Positions 35,301 to 50,074 of a stretch of DNA of 64,000 nucleotides are shown piece by piece. The stretch's first letter is position 1. The number at the start of each line of letters is the position of its first letter. A program made the translations under genes and the position numbers. A model generated the notes under the pieces. It did not search any database, was not told the DNA's origin, and saw nothing but the letters and a program-made list of their open reading frames with translations. The stretch is from NCBI GenBank assembly GCA_036852015.1, contig JAANDG010000220.1, positions 152,326 to 216,325 on the forward strand. Direction: 5' to 3'. Origin of the DNA: Pelodera strongyloides. Its lineage: Eukaryota; Nematoda; Chromadorea; Rhabditida; Rhabditidae.

Positions 35301-38300
35301 GTATATCTAGGAATATGGCAATCAGGGTGGTCTATCATAGTACATTCTGTGCCACGTAAGAAATGGAAAAAACAGCAGAGAGGGCTTTTTGAAAAATAGC
35401 CACAAATATATTTGGACAATGTGTGGAACTCGTTATCTACATACTCTTCTCATTAAGGCAGTACCTTTGCGGAATAAGTCATAAGCAAACCTCGAATAAA
35501 TGGGCACCACTCTCATGTAGCGCGAAAGATTTAGCTTTAAAAATATAAGTTAGACTAAAGCATCAAAATCAGTTTTAGCTATATGATGTGCAACGTGCTA
35601 ATTGCAAATGAAAACAGAGATTCTTCATTTTCTCTTTTGCTAACGCTGACTAACTATGCCATTAGGAATAGAGTCACCTGTTCTTCTCTCAGGAACAAAT
35701 CGCTCTCAAAACACTCTCTTTTTTTCTGAACTGACACGAAATCATTTGTCCACTCAATCAAGGAAAATATGAAAAATGTGTGCTAAATATATAACAAGTT
35801 CCAAAATTAGATGCGTCATATGGTATATCATATCGTGGGAAACCTTTGCAAACTTACCGTAGGACATGCATACATACATTTTGCTCCATTTTTTTCCAAA
35901 ACACCTATTTCTTTTCATACACAATAGAGTGCTTGAGTTCTGTTATGGGGTTTGCAAGTATGCAACATTTCCTTGCAAGTATGTACACGAAGTACCGTAG
36001 TTTGGAACTAAGTATGAATATATAACATGAGTAATTATAAAATCGTTCCAAGACTGATTTTTCGAAGACAAATTTTTCGGCATACTTGCAAACCCCATTA
36101 GACATTGCTAGCATTTTTACTTACACCAAAAATTCGTATGATCGTGTCGTGTATAACCCCAGGACATATTGAGACCCAGTTAGCTAAGTAAAGAGATTCT
36201 ACCAAAGTATAACGGTATAACTCCAGTGCTCGCGCTCCTGAAGTGCGCAGCTGTTGACGCGCGTTTGGTGCAGGCGATTGCGCCTTTCCATCATACCGCG
36301 CCGGTAACTGTAAACTTTGTCGCCCAGTTTATGTCTCGGGTCACACCCCGGTACAACAGCTGTGTGGTAGAGTGGTAAAGGCTTCGGTAAGGGGAGAATC
36401 GTTCCAGATGAAAATTTGGTAGGGACCCTGTTTGAAGAATTGAAATTACCAGGGAATTTCAAGTTAGAATGCGACCTGTATAGCTTTTTTTTAAATAAAT
36501 ATCAAAACTAAATATTCTTGCTGGTTTCGTACATACTGCACTCCCCCCGTAACAATTGATAAATACTCGCAGTCGAGTATGCTTATAAAACACCAATATT
36601 ATTTGTTATTCAAAAGACATATCTTTAGTTCCTAGTTCCTACTCCGTCTTTCATACGAAATAGCCAATAGTACACTTTTTCTGTGAAATTTGATACCTTT
36701 TATCTTGAAAACTTTGCTTTTCCCTTGTCACTGAGGTGTGACAAAATTAACACATGAATTTTGAAGGGGATTTTGGATTTTCTCAAGAATATACATAGTT
36801 GGCATAAAAGTATCATCAATTGCACTTTGTAGTCAAAAAGTTTACATGATGAACCTTGAGCTGGATAGAGCTGGCTTGTGGGTTTAAGTTAATGACAAAT
36901 ACAATCTAATGAAAATAATTTCTATTAAAAGGGCCATCATCATTTCTTGTTTTCAGCCAAGCCAATCTGCGTTTCGAAGTTCGTCCGTGACACCAATTCC
37001 GATCAAATCTTTATCATTTTGTCGGAAAATGTCCAGGAAGGAGATATTGTACGTGTCGATGCACAGGACTTTGTCGGAATCGAGTGTAAGTTGCTGAAGT
37101 TCAATAATACAATAACACTGCTGCCTATCTTACAAGTAACAACGTCGCTGCCGCACAGAAATGGGCGGTAGACACACACTAGCTTTCGCCATGGGTGCGC
37201 CAGGCGTGCGAATGGTGAAGATCCAGTTAGCACAAGTTGTGCGCGCTCTTGCCGGCATGTGATGCTCTTGTGGCTCAACTGACCTTTCCAATTTCCACTA
37301 TGGTTTTCTATATTTCCGTAATTTTCAGCTACTGCCTTCTTCCAACAAATCCCGCCAACATGGGAACGGAAAGCTCCGAAAATGCTCGGATCCCAGTTTC
37401 TGCTGAGAAATGCACGCAACGTGTTTCCTTGTGTTGATCATCCGGCATTCAAGGTATACATTTTTGGTAAAGTAGTAAGATCCGACACTGTCACCAGAAG
37501 TATCCTGGTTCGGTTCCTGGTACATGCAAAAAATATCTAGTCTCTAGAAAAACCACTTCCTTATGTTATATTTTCAGGCCCCTCTGAGCCTCTGCATTGC
37601 CCACCCGTCTGGATTCAAGGCTCGTTCCAACTCGGAAGCCCGATCATCCGCCCCGACTACAGTACATGCTCCCAATGCTGTCGTAACATGTTTCAAGAAG
37701 ACCGTACCCCTTGCGTCGCACCAATATGGATTCGTTATTGAAGAAGGAGTAGGTTTTTCTGATCATTGACAAAACACATGAGACCTAGCCGGGCTCGAAC
37801 CCGCGACTGACACCTGAGAGTCAAGTCCTCTACCGACTGAGCCAACCCAGCTCTGTTTCGGAAAAGTATTGGGCGGATCCTATAAGAGTGTCAAACTCAA
37901 ACTACCGTATTCAGGCTGAGTCGAGACTTCACAATGCCACAGTTATGCGTGGAGTTTCCCTCCCTACCACTGAGGTTGTCTTCTCACAAGGCGAACGTTT
38001 CTACAGGAGGAATGAGAGCACCGAATGGGTCTATGAAGAAACAGCAAAGGTTCGCGACAAATATTCGTCTAGGAGAGAAGTGCAGCCGCGATGAACTGGC
38101 GTATATCTGGCGCAATAAGAATATGCAAAATGCATTTGTGCTTTTTTTATCAAAAATTATCAGCTAATTTTCTAAATTTATCGTTAGGTATGTTAAAAAC
38201 AGGTTCTGCATACACAATGTAAGAGATACCTCAGTATTGAATGGTTACGCCGTTACGCACGTGAAAAACTGTCATGTCACTTGTTGAAAAGTATTTCGTT

Positions 38301-41300
38301 CAGCGCTCATGCATATTTCAAATTTCAGGTTCTCGCAACATTGATCCGCTGGACCGGTCTACAGTATCCATTGGACAAACTGACCATTGTCTCCGCTCCA
38401 ATGCCCCCTCCAGTGCAAATGCAGAGTGCATCGGGAGGACCCGGACTGATTCTTCTACCGGACAAGTGAGTTAGTTAAAGCGGTATGACACATGGTTTTA
38501 AAACGTATGCTGAAAAATTGCCCGTTTTTTACGAAAAGGATGTGCCCATGTGCTCGGTCTGACAACTGTGTTCCAGAATGTATGTGATCCTGTTACCTTT
38601 ACTTCCTATAAGAAGCCAATATGTTTCCTTTCCTGGTCTGACACTGAACAATGAGTTGATCAACCAGTGTAGTACAAAACGCCGCGATGTCTGTTTCCTT
38701 TGCAAGCCTATAACTTTGAAACAGTCCTCTCCTCTATGTTAGGAATGATTCTTACTTTGCCGACAATTATGAATTTTATGTTTTGAAAGGCAATAATAAG
38801 GGGTTCAAAAACAACTTTAACAACATCCATTCCAAGTAGAATAATATTCAATGACTACATGAATTTGAATAGAACAATATAATTCCTTTCAGAATTTTCG
38901 AGTTTCCCAAGCATACGATGTCACGCGAAACTCTAATGAGAGAAGTTATCCGTCAATATATTGGAGGTCTGGTCACAATCAAGGACTGGAAAGAAGCCTG
39001 TCTTCAGGTATGTTAAAAGCGAATGTCACGTGGTTTTTAAAGTGCCCTTCTGTGCGGGATGGTCACAGAATGGCACAAATCATGTACAACCAGATGCTCC
39101 TTGTTCCTCAACACAAAACATTTTATATGACAATTTTTATATTATAGGTCAATTTCGTCCTATAAAAAAATTCTTTCTTTTTCCACCTTTCTTTTTTCGC
39201 GGTCTTCAGTTAGCATATTATTGTTAGCACTATTATATTTAGTAGTGCTGTAGGTCTCAAATATTTATCTTGAAACTTGTTTCCATAATCCATAATATCT
39301 CGGTCACTTTTTGTTGTTCTAATAAGATGGAAAGCTGTCAGCACCTTGTATACTTCCCAATAGAAGTCACCTGTTATTGAATACCCTAAACTCCCTTGCC
39401 AAAGCATATCATATCTCACCCGGGAGGGAACAAATCCCCGCGCACTCTCATTTATTACACTCAAAGCATAATCCGCTGACAAATAGTCGTGTTCGAACAA
39501 ACAACCGAAAGTTTTAGTTTTGGATGTGAGATGTAGAAAGGGAAGGCGAGTCATTTGATGTTTTGAGAATCAAGCACTATTGGCATGACACGTGCAATTC
39601 GTGATGTTTGACTTGGCATGATGTTTGGCCACACGCATTTTTTGTTTCAAATGGGCTTTTTCGACCATTTCTTGCTAGATAAAATGGTTTCTAATTGTGA
39701 GTAAGAGAACTAATACAGCTATTAGTCAACTAGTCTTCAAAATGTAGTGGAGTAGGTATATTAGGTATATGCATTCGTATTCCTTTCCTCCTCATCATTC
39801 TATACTTACTATACCAATAGCACAAATAAAAATTTAAATTAAAGCTGACGGATACTTATTGATTACTCAACTATTCAGGAGTCTCTGATCGTGTACATCA
39901 GTTCGTTGATCAATGAAGAACTGAAGATAATGAACCGTGCACGCCCGAATACTCTTTTTGACTTGCCCGGAGGAAGACCTTCAGACCTTCTGAGGGAGAG
40001 ACTGATTGCAGTGACCAAGGACTTTAACAGTCAGGCTGAGGTTTGTTAAATAAATAAATAAAACTGATGGGCGTTACTGAAACTAGGCTAGGGAACATCG
40101 GGTTGGCAAATCTTCACTAGAATTTGCAAATGCTATTTTTAACAAAAAAAAAGATTAGTATTCCCCAAGAGTCTATGGATGTTGAACCGCAATCTTGGTC
40201 TAGTCTTGGTACTCTGAAGCAATAAATAAAATTTTATAATTTTTTTCTTTCTTCAGATCCAGCGCACATGTTCCGACAAGGTGGTCTCCATCTTCCACAG
40301 TATTGATGAGACATTCGGAAAGGGAACAGTGATGGGAATGATTACGGTAAGTAATAGAAATGAACAATGAATACAAACTACAAACTAAAGTTAGGCATAC
40401 TGGAGACAGACTACAGACTACAAGTATGTTAGTATGTAGTGTCAGACTACAAGTATGTAGTGTCAGACTACAAGTATGTAGTGTCAGACTACAAGTATGT
40501 AGTGTCAGACTACAAGTATGTAGTGTCAGACTACAAGTATGTAGTGTCAGACTACATGTATGTAGTGTTTTACTTCTAACGAAACTCGTTGTAGACTAAG
40601 CGCGGAATGTCTAAAATTATCCTATTTTTCTTAGCTATTCATACTGGGGTTACTTTTATCTGCCTAGATGTGAACGTGCCGAAGTGAGTTTGTAGTTGAA
40701 TGAGAATATTTTAGAAAATTCTCTCCAAACACTCGTTTGGAAACGCTGGAATTGAGGAATATTCTAGTGCACTTGAAGAACAAACAGGCAGTCAAACACT
40801 TGGTACGTATAATCTGAGATAGATTATGAATGATGTACGTAACTAAACTGGTGTTGTAAAGTAAAGTAGTAGAGTATCGTCTTTTCTTCAAAGTGTATGA
40901 CGGACTAAGTGCAGATTAAAGTAAAACTATATTTCTGGCATCAAAATGTACCTTCAGGTTCTCTCTTCCGTCGTTGGTTCTCTGATTCGTCAAGGCCCGT
41001 CATTTCAGTGAAAGTGGCATCCAATGAGGTAAGAGCTGAAAAATTGGCGTGCAGGCGGCGCAAAAATGGCGCACACATTTAGTTTGGCCCTGCTGTGGCG
41101 CGCAAAATGGATAACGATTAGGATTGGCCAAGAATTGTGTAACGCCGCATGCGCATCAGCATTCCTGTTACACTTCTTACTTTGCTTCTTATGGCGCTGT
41201 CATATTTTCCCTTCGTGAGGCACTATATTGTTACTTCGGCAAACATTTGTCAGAAAACTGGACGATATGCGACGAGCATTTTAGATTTCCATTCGCTAAT

Positions 41301-42413
41301 TATGCGAGAGTGCTTACTAATTGCTCTGTACAGCTTGTTCTACCATACCAAACACTTACCTTTGATAATTACAGGTTCAATTATCCCAGCTGGCCGACAA
41401 CTTCTGGACCTTGCCTATTGAATTGGGTGGTTCGGCGGGTACTCACCGAATTGACGTCACGGCAAAGAATCAATCGATACCGTATACTTCTATGGATTAC
41501 GTCATTATTGATCCGAAACGAAGGAGTGTGGCTGTAGTCGGATATGATGTAAGTTAACATAAATTAGTGGAACTAATCAAAGTTTTTTCTTGGCCCGGAC
41601 AAATATTAATCGACTCTGACTAAAATGATAACTATACCTTATCTTGGCGATATCTTACTCTCCATGAAACTCCCTAACATTTGTAGTGCTCACAATAGAT
41701 TTTAGATTCACAGAGATTTTGGGACATAATTACATGTGTAATGACTGGTTTTGTGTTTTGAACAATGCCATCAAATTTGTAAATTTACTGCGTTTGTTCT
41801 ATTTCACTTCTTCTTGCAGTTGGAAACGTACCTCCGTTTGATACGTTGTTGGGACGACTCGCGATGCCCGTCGAACAAGGCTGAACTAAAGGACATATTC
41901 AATGATCTGGCTATTATGCTTATGGCCGACCTAATTAAGGTAAGCCTAATAGATAGATCCTAGATAATTGAGTAATCAAAATCCCCAAGCACCCGGCATG
42001 TAACTTACTTTTAGAAGGATTTGTCTGCGCAGCATTACCACTATTGACATCAGTGATAAAACAACCAAGTAACAAGTCTTACTACATGATAAGAAATCCG
42101 GAAGGTGTAGGATAGTGCAAGATCTAATGATATATAAATTTCACATAAACGAATCTACTTCATTCTATGAGCCTTCATTCATACCAAGAAACACTGTAGG
42201 TATGCGAAAGATAAATATCTTATTTGGTTGCAGGAGCCTTCCTCTGCCAACCGTGCCCGCTGGCATACAGTCTTCCGTTTCGGGCGGAGTCATAACCTCT
42301 GGTCCAATGATATGAACTGTTGTGTCCGTCAGACTCTTCGAGAACCAGAAGACCCTCGCTGCTTCTTTGTTCTTCATGACAAATGCGCCAAGGTTGACCT
42401 ATTCAGCGTTTAA
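32323..42413 (+). CDS. M1-aminopeptidase homologue, type II membrane, catalytically dead
   Basis: Eighteen exons join in frame: 32323-32829, 33237-33314, 33523-33599, 34494-34647, 34758-34824, 36957-37085, 37329-37453, 37578-37748, 37915-38049, 38329-38465, 38893-39007, 39879-40040, 40257-40346, 40715-40802, 40958-41028, 41375-41548, 41820-41939, 42234-42413; 859 residues. Residues 1-10 are lysine-rich, 11-36 a membrane anchor, about 45-195 a Ser/Thr-rich mucin-like stalk. FRPIHYNLTLSV opens the M1 N-domain and NARNVFPCVDHPAFK is the family's A-R-x-x-F-P-C-x-D-x-P-x-x-K motif. HEXXH is replaced by REVIR (543-547); the third ligand E566 stays at the proper 18-residue spacing. The GAMEN exopeptidase motif is absent (about 512-517 reads MQSASG). 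It should be an extracellular non-peptidase, like C. elegans MNP-1, which acts in muscle cell migration; orthology is not proven. A short exon may be missing between 40346 and 40715. Confidence 0.85.
35947..36096. mobile_element. Short MITE with GGGGTTTGCAAGTATG ends, in an M1-gene intron
   Basis: GGGGTTTGCAAGTATG at 35947 is mirrored by CATACTTGCAAACCCC ending at 36096; same family as 19064-19210. It sits in the long intron between 34824 and 36957. Confidence 0.65.
37778..37855 (-). tRNA. tRNA-like sequence, probably a pseudogene or tRNA-derived SINE
   Basis: On the minus strand an A box (TGGCTCAGTCGGTAGAGG) and a perfect B box (GGGTTCGAGCCC) lie at tRNA spacing. The D arm folds (GCTC/GAG), but the T stem has a mismatch, the anticodon stem does not give a clean 5-bp stem with a 7-base loop, and the two acceptor strands barely pair. 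It lies in the intron between exons 8 and 9 of the M1-like gene, opposite to its transcription. Internal Pol III promoter elements look intact; a functional tRNA is doubtful and no anticodon is assigned. Confidence 0.55.
40413..40568. repeat. 21-bp minisatellite in an M1-gene intron
   Basis: About seven tandem copies of GTGTCAGACTACAAGTATGT(A), nearly identical. The unit is partly self-complementary (AGACTACA / TGTAGT). Confidence 0.9.
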
Positions 42414-42683
42414 ATATTGAAAGCATAACTTTCTGGTGATAGTTTAGACAATTTTGACTTCGTTCCGGACGAGTTCATTTTCGTATACATTTATATGCTT
42501 GCCTACTGTAATAATAGCAAATTTGACCGTGTGAGACAGACGATTTCCACTCCAAATTTTTGCTTTACTTGCGACTATTACAGTATAATTCAGTGACGGA
42601 TACAATTTATTAAGTTTCATCTTGACCATTTACTTACTGCAGTTGAGCTTATCACTATATATTAATTAACCGTCTGCATTCAT

Positions 42684-42855
42684 CTAAAGCGAAATGCTAG
42701 CCCCTTTGGAAAATTTGCATATGATAAGCAAATCCTATGTATCCTATGCTAATTTTGTACGATCGACCACGGCAATCGTACAAAATTAGCATTGGATATA
42801 TAGGATTTGCTTATCATATGCAAATTTTCCAAAGGGGCTAGCATTTCGCTTTAAA
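42684..42855. mobile_element. Palindromic MITE, TTTGCATATGATAAGCAAAT family, copy 1
   Basis: A near-perfect palindrome with arms of about 80 bp: AAAGCGAAATGCTAGCCCCT on the left and AGGGGCTAGCATTTCGCTTT on the right, around CGATCGACCACGGCAATCG. The same element sits in a MED1 intron at 57113-57287. Confidence 0.85.
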
Positions 42856-45240
42856 TGCACTAATTTTGGATTCGTCTTTTGTTTTGTTTTCACGCTTACT
42901 TATTCAGGATTGTTCACTACATAGAATAATTTTCCAAACTATGCTACAATTTTGCAACGCTTTTAAGTTTCTTATTTGTGCCTTTTTCTATTTTACTTGA
43001 TGATTTACCATAGGTTTTAATTAACACTTGTAAGGGATCTTATGAATATAACATATAAAATAATGTACTCTTGTCAGTAAGCTTATCGCCTGTAATGAGG
43101 AACATTTCCTCATTAGCCTTCATTATTTCTGCTTGTCCCGGTTTTCTTCATTATAAAATTGTGTGGTATAAATTAGAAATTGCTATATTTATGTTATGTT
43201 GCTGTCATTTACTTTTATGCAACTCTCGCCAGTATATATGTAGGTTATCGTGCGATTTCATAACGCAAGAATGAGGCATTAGTGGAGATACATGTTGACG
43301 TGCAAGCGGCGTAAGATTGGCGAACAAAATTGCAAGCCAAATGTAATCCGCGCTCATTTTGCACGTCGCCATTATCGCGCCGCTTGCACGAAAAGTTCTT
43401 CAGAGTTGACCTACGATCTTTATTTTTTTTGAATACTGTCGCAACTTCGATATTTCTTCTTCTAACGCAGACAGTTTTGTTACCTCAAAGTTTACTTTTT
43501 GTGTGGTTTATTCCATTTTTGTGCCTTTATTTCGGCAGCCAGGTGCTGGTTTTTGTTTTCGATTGTATAAATTCGATTTTATTTTTATTTTGTGTTACAA
43601 TTGCCTGCTTACCCTGTCAGAAAAGTCCTGGCGTTATTACAGGGAATGCAATAAATGTTAATAATTGTAAGAAATACAAAATACAATGGTCAGGGAGCGA
43701 AGGAATAATAAATGCAACTGGCCGCTAATTATGGTTTCCCTCACCCTTGATGTCATAACCGCATGTGTAAACGCGGTCGCTAGTGACATTGTTGGGGAGA
43801 TATTATCACAAGTTCGTCCGCACCAAAGAGCTATCAGCACTACCGCAGAAACGTATATGTGGCGCATTTGTGTCACACGTGCCGCACCCATGCAACAAGT
43901 ACGTAAATTGAATTTCCCCACCCAGGGCTTGTTGCTCTACGACTGGTAAAAGGTAAGTCACGCCTCCGCGCCGGCTTTTTTACTACCTTACTTACAAACT
44001 TGCACTCACATATCTTTGTGGGGGTATCTAATTTATGAATCATCACGGAGAGAAGGTTAGGAGGCGCCGCTACTCTCTACTCTGCTAGCCTTGTGGAACA
44101 AGTCATACGCATTGAACTCCGTATTTTTACCTTTGAATAAAGGAGCAGCGCTTGAAGCGTATAAGATTGACTTATTCTTCGCTCCTAACATCTCCAGATG
44201 TTCAGATGTTAGGCAGCTCTTTTCTATGACTGGTCCTTTCTATGGTTTTTATTATCAATCTTTCTTTCAAAACGCCACAAGAAAGTTTCATTTAAATTCG
44301 AGCGTAAGGAAACCAAACGCAATAATCGCGGCCTGATATAGATGAAAAGTCTTTTTTTTTTAAATAAAGAGTTAACTGTTTTGAAATTAAATCGTAAATC
44401 GCCTCAAAAATTAAAGCATAAATTCTGCAACGCGGGAAATTCATTTTTATTAAAGGGAATATGTATGCCCTTTTTGAAGTTAAGCTGTATTAATAGAATG
44501 TGTGTTCCTCATTGAGGAAACAACAACAAAATTTTTTAAAAGTTTCCCATTTAAAAGAAAATGATTTTCAAAGTTCATCTTTTCCATAGTAAACGCGTTT
44601 ACTGACCTTCTCCAGCAATACTTTATTCAGCAGTAAAAAATACAACGATCATATTACAAACAAATTAACCTACACAACTTTAAAAAAATATACATAAAAG
44701 AAAATAAATCGCGCCGTTATTACCGTACTGATAATTCAAAAATTTAAACTCCCGCCACGCCACAGTGCGATCCATTCCAAATAGCGCTTTTCGCAACTGA
44801 TAAATTCATCTGATTTGATCGAGATTTCATCATTTTTCCTTCATTTTGACTTCTGTGCGTTTGGAGCTTCCCGAACAGGTATGTATTTTTGTTATATCAA
44901 TGTTTAATTTTACATCGCGTCTGAAACATTTTGTGTCTACTGGAAGCATATGGGACACTACCTTGACATAATGTTGCATATTAATTTAGCTTTGTGTGCT
45001 TCCCATTGGTTTCCTCGTTTTTACCCGTAAATGGCTTATCTTATGATTTGTATTTAGATAGCACCGCCAGCCGCAAGGTACGGGATCTCGTGGGCGTCAA
45101 CGATAGCCTCCGTTAGCGGTAGTTTGGACAAACCTGGGCCTTGGTTCCATACGGCGTGGTATTTGTAAGTGAAATTAATTGCTCCGTACAGGTTGGTTCC
45201 ACGTTTCTACTCGTCTCGCTCGCTTTGCTTTCCTAGTTTT
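42856..45240. other. No confident protein gene; possible spliced transcript from about 43680
   Basis: A donor-like GTAAGT follows a non-repetitive block ending at 43952, GTATGT follows a block ending near 44879, and GTAAGTG follows a block after an acceptor near 45058. These could be exons of a spliced RNA, but no long frame runs through them. A 44440-44600 stretch is a diverged copy of the TTCCATAGTAA...CGCGTTACT repeat. The 43330-43728 open frame is T-rich and unconvincing. Confidence 0.35.
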
Positions 45241-45315
45241 TTGGGAAATCTATTTTTCCGTAGATCCAATGTGTTACTGTGATGTACTAGCCTTAGTAGG
45301 CCGTACTATGAGAGG

Positions 45316-45389
45316 GATTACACTGTTGGTCGGGCCGGTGAGGTGTGTGAATCACCTCTACACTCCGAGAGAGCAACAGTGCCCCAATC
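45316..45389 (+). ncRNA. Structured RNA hairpin 1 of a paralogous pair
   Basis: Outer stem CACTGTTG (45321-45328) pairs with CAACAGTG (45374-45381). An inner stem GAGGTG (45340-45345) pairs with CACCTC (45353-45358) and closes a 7-base loop TGTGAAT. Between the stems lie CGGGCCGGTG (45331-45340) and ACTCCGAGAG (45362-45371). Hairpin 2, 130 bp downstream, keeps the loop and both internal motifs while the stems differ in sequence and still pair. The family is not recognised. Strand is assumed from the neighbouring exon-like blocks. Confidence 0.55.
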
Positions 45390-45442
45390 ATAGTGAACCT
45401 TAATTATTGTAGCCCGTGCTACTTTAATTAGGACACTCGCTT

Positions 45443-45523
45443 TAGCGGTATCTGAATTAACCGGGCCGGTGGGATGATGTGAATTCATCCCAATTACTCT
45501 GAGAGGGTGATTCAGGACCGCTA
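45443..45523 (+). ncRNA. Structured RNA hairpin 2 of a paralogous pair
   Basis: Outer stems TAGCGGT/ACCGCTA (45443-45449 with 45517-45523) and CTGAAT/ATTCAG (45452-45457 with 45510-45515); inner stem GGGATGA/TCATCCC (45471-45477 with 45485-45491) closing the same loop TGTGAAT. Internal motifs are CGGGCCGGTG (45462-45471) and ACTCTGAGAG (45496-45505). The ATGATGT and CTGA words suggested a C/D snoRNA, but they are only about 20 bases apart and hairpin 1 lacks them. Confidence 0.55.
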
Positions 45524-46615
45524 GACCGTGTGCTGCTTTGGTTACCAACTCACAATAACACGTCGATTTACCAAAAATAGAACTCCCGAAAAACTTGGAA
45601 AGCTGCCTTTCATTGAAGTAGAAACAAATTTGCGCGGCGCAGTTCGAAATTTTGCTCGTTGTTACTTTCATTTGGATATCCTGGTGTGCTATTTGGTCTT
45701 AATTGTGCAACTTACGCCTTGTTTTAGATTGCCTCGATGTTCCAGCGTCAACCGGGACCATGGTGTGCATTCGATCATGGACGAGGATTTCGGTTTTGGT
45801 TGGCCGTAGCAGCGTGATGTTGGCGACGTTGGCATACGAGTAGGAAAGGCTGTTCGGATATGATTGCCGTTGAATAACAAATCCATTGGTATGTCACAAT
45901 TTCTCTGTCCATCATTGTTTATATATCCTTTTGTTTGCATGGAATGAAAAACAACAACAACGGGTTTAAATAAGGAACTACGACCAGCCAGGAACCCTAG
46001 GACATGTGTAGTTTTTTGAAACATGCATTAATTTAGCTTGCCCGGTTGCCTGTTTCGTCTACTTTTATTTACTGTGCTTTGTTGCAGGGTCGCTAATCAT
46101 GCTGTGCCGCATCTGGATCGTGCAAGACCTACTTCATCTACAGCAATGAAACTTGATTGGCCCCGACTCATAACTGACAACGCAATTCTTTCTGATTTTT
46201 GGGCCACCTCTGGTCGTCCACGAGCTATTTCTACTTGTTGGCCACGTTGTTTACACTGTCGGTTGCCGCCTTGCTCCTCCCAAAAATAAATTCCCTGGGG
46301 AGGGCATGAGAGGAAACTGCTACCAGAGCTAGACATTTGCGATTGACACGTGCACCCATCGTTTCTATGTATGCTGTTTCATACCATGTGAAACCGTGAA
46401 AGACATTTGTGGATTTTTGTCCGTTTGTATTGGATTTTAGTGTTTTGGGAACTGTCAGTTCTGTATCGGAAATTGTTTGTGATTGGCAGTCAGGGAGGCA
46501 GGATAGAGCAAAGTTGTATTTACACGTTGATACGCGCGACACAATTGAAAGCTGACCACTTTTCCTACACATTGAAAGATGCCTATTTTTTGCACTCATA
46601 TGCCCTGTCCAAGTA
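45524..46615. other. No recognised gene; one exon-like open block at 46088-46289
   Basis: After TTGCAG at 46088 a frame reads VANHAVPHLDRARPTSS and on to PPCSSQK with a stop near 46287. It might be the last exon of an unknown transcript that starts near 44.8 kb. No family is recognised and the reading frame upstream cannot be traced. Confidence 0.3.
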
Positions 46616-46878
46616 TGCGATTCGCACTTGCCAAAATGACAAATGCCTGTCCATGTTCGAGTCGATGTAAATGACAAAGTCCCGCAGCGATTTTGCATCT
46701 AGTATGGAACTATTTCAAAATAGTACTGATCTATTTCAAATAGTACGGATCTGATACACTTTCGTTGCGGGACTATGTCAAACGTGTCATTCGCATGGGT
46801 TACGGTAGACATTTGACATTCATGTAAAATGGCCTGAACATGGACAGGCATTTGTCATCTTCGCAAGTGCGAATCGCA
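46616..46878. mobile_element. Inverted-repeat element, TGCGATTCGCACTTG family
   Basis: TGCGATTCGCACTTGC at 46616 is mirrored by GCAAGTGCGAATCGCA ending at 46878. Further mirrored words (ATGCCTGTCCATGTTC / GAACATGGACAGGCAT) follow inside. The adjacent 46985-47190 stretch holds further decayed copies of the same words, so elements are nested or tandem here. Confidence 0.65.
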
Positions 46879-47647
46879 AACGGACTGACTTTTCCATTTT
46901 CGCGCAGTTTGACATTAGGTGTATGCAAAACACGCCGCAGGTGTGTGTAAATTTCTTACTGTATGTAAAATTAAGCAGGTTTATGGCTTGTCCATGTATG
47001 CGAAAATGCCATGCTTAGGCCATTTTACATGAATGTGAAAACCCATGCGAATAACGCATTTGGCATGGTCCCGCAGCGAAAGTCTGTACTGCCGCGGAAC
47101 CATGTCATTTACATTGACTCCAACATGGACAGATATGTGTCATTACCGCAAGTGCGAACCACATACATGGAGGGGCCATTAGCTCGGAAACATGTCTAAA
47201 ACCATTAGCCCGGGAAACATGTCTGAAACATTTGAAAAATAGCACAAGCTATTTATAACGGTATCATTGGTCACAAGCCATCAAGTTTTATTCTAAAGGT
47301 GTGGATGCCGTTCTCATTGACCAGATAATATGCAATATTTTCTCCCCCGCTTTACAAGACACAAACAGGCACCGTGGAACACATATCAGGCGCCAGTAAC
47401 AATGTCAAGCAGCTAGACAAATAGGTTAGTGAATGGTGAGCTATTTATTACATCAAACAAAAACGTACCTAAAGGTACGAGAGATCAATAAATAATGACA
47501 TATGGTTATAGAGCGCATAAGACAAGAATTTTATATGGAATGCTAGTACTAGAACTGGTTCTTTACAAACAAAAATACTGCAATTCATTTTTACAAACAT
47601 GATCATAATTCACGGGAACAATGGTGGTCGTTAATATAGAAATTCAG

Positions 47648-50040
<2,393 letters not shown>

Positions 50041-50074
50041 TAACGATGTTTCTTTTGTTTCATTTGCTTTTCAG

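Noticed and set aside
36340..36420. A tRNA gene in the long M1-gene intron
   Set aside because: Only an A-box-like word (TGGTAGAGTGG) is visible; no B box at the right distance and no cloverleaf.
43330..43728. 132-codon plus-strand open frame
   Set aside because: T-rich, hydrophobic by composition, no family resemblance, and it begins inside a dispersed GC-rich repeat.
45443..45523. C/D box snoRNA
   Set aside because: C-like and D-like words are about 20 bases apart, not at the ends of the molecule, and they are absent from the paralogous hairpin.
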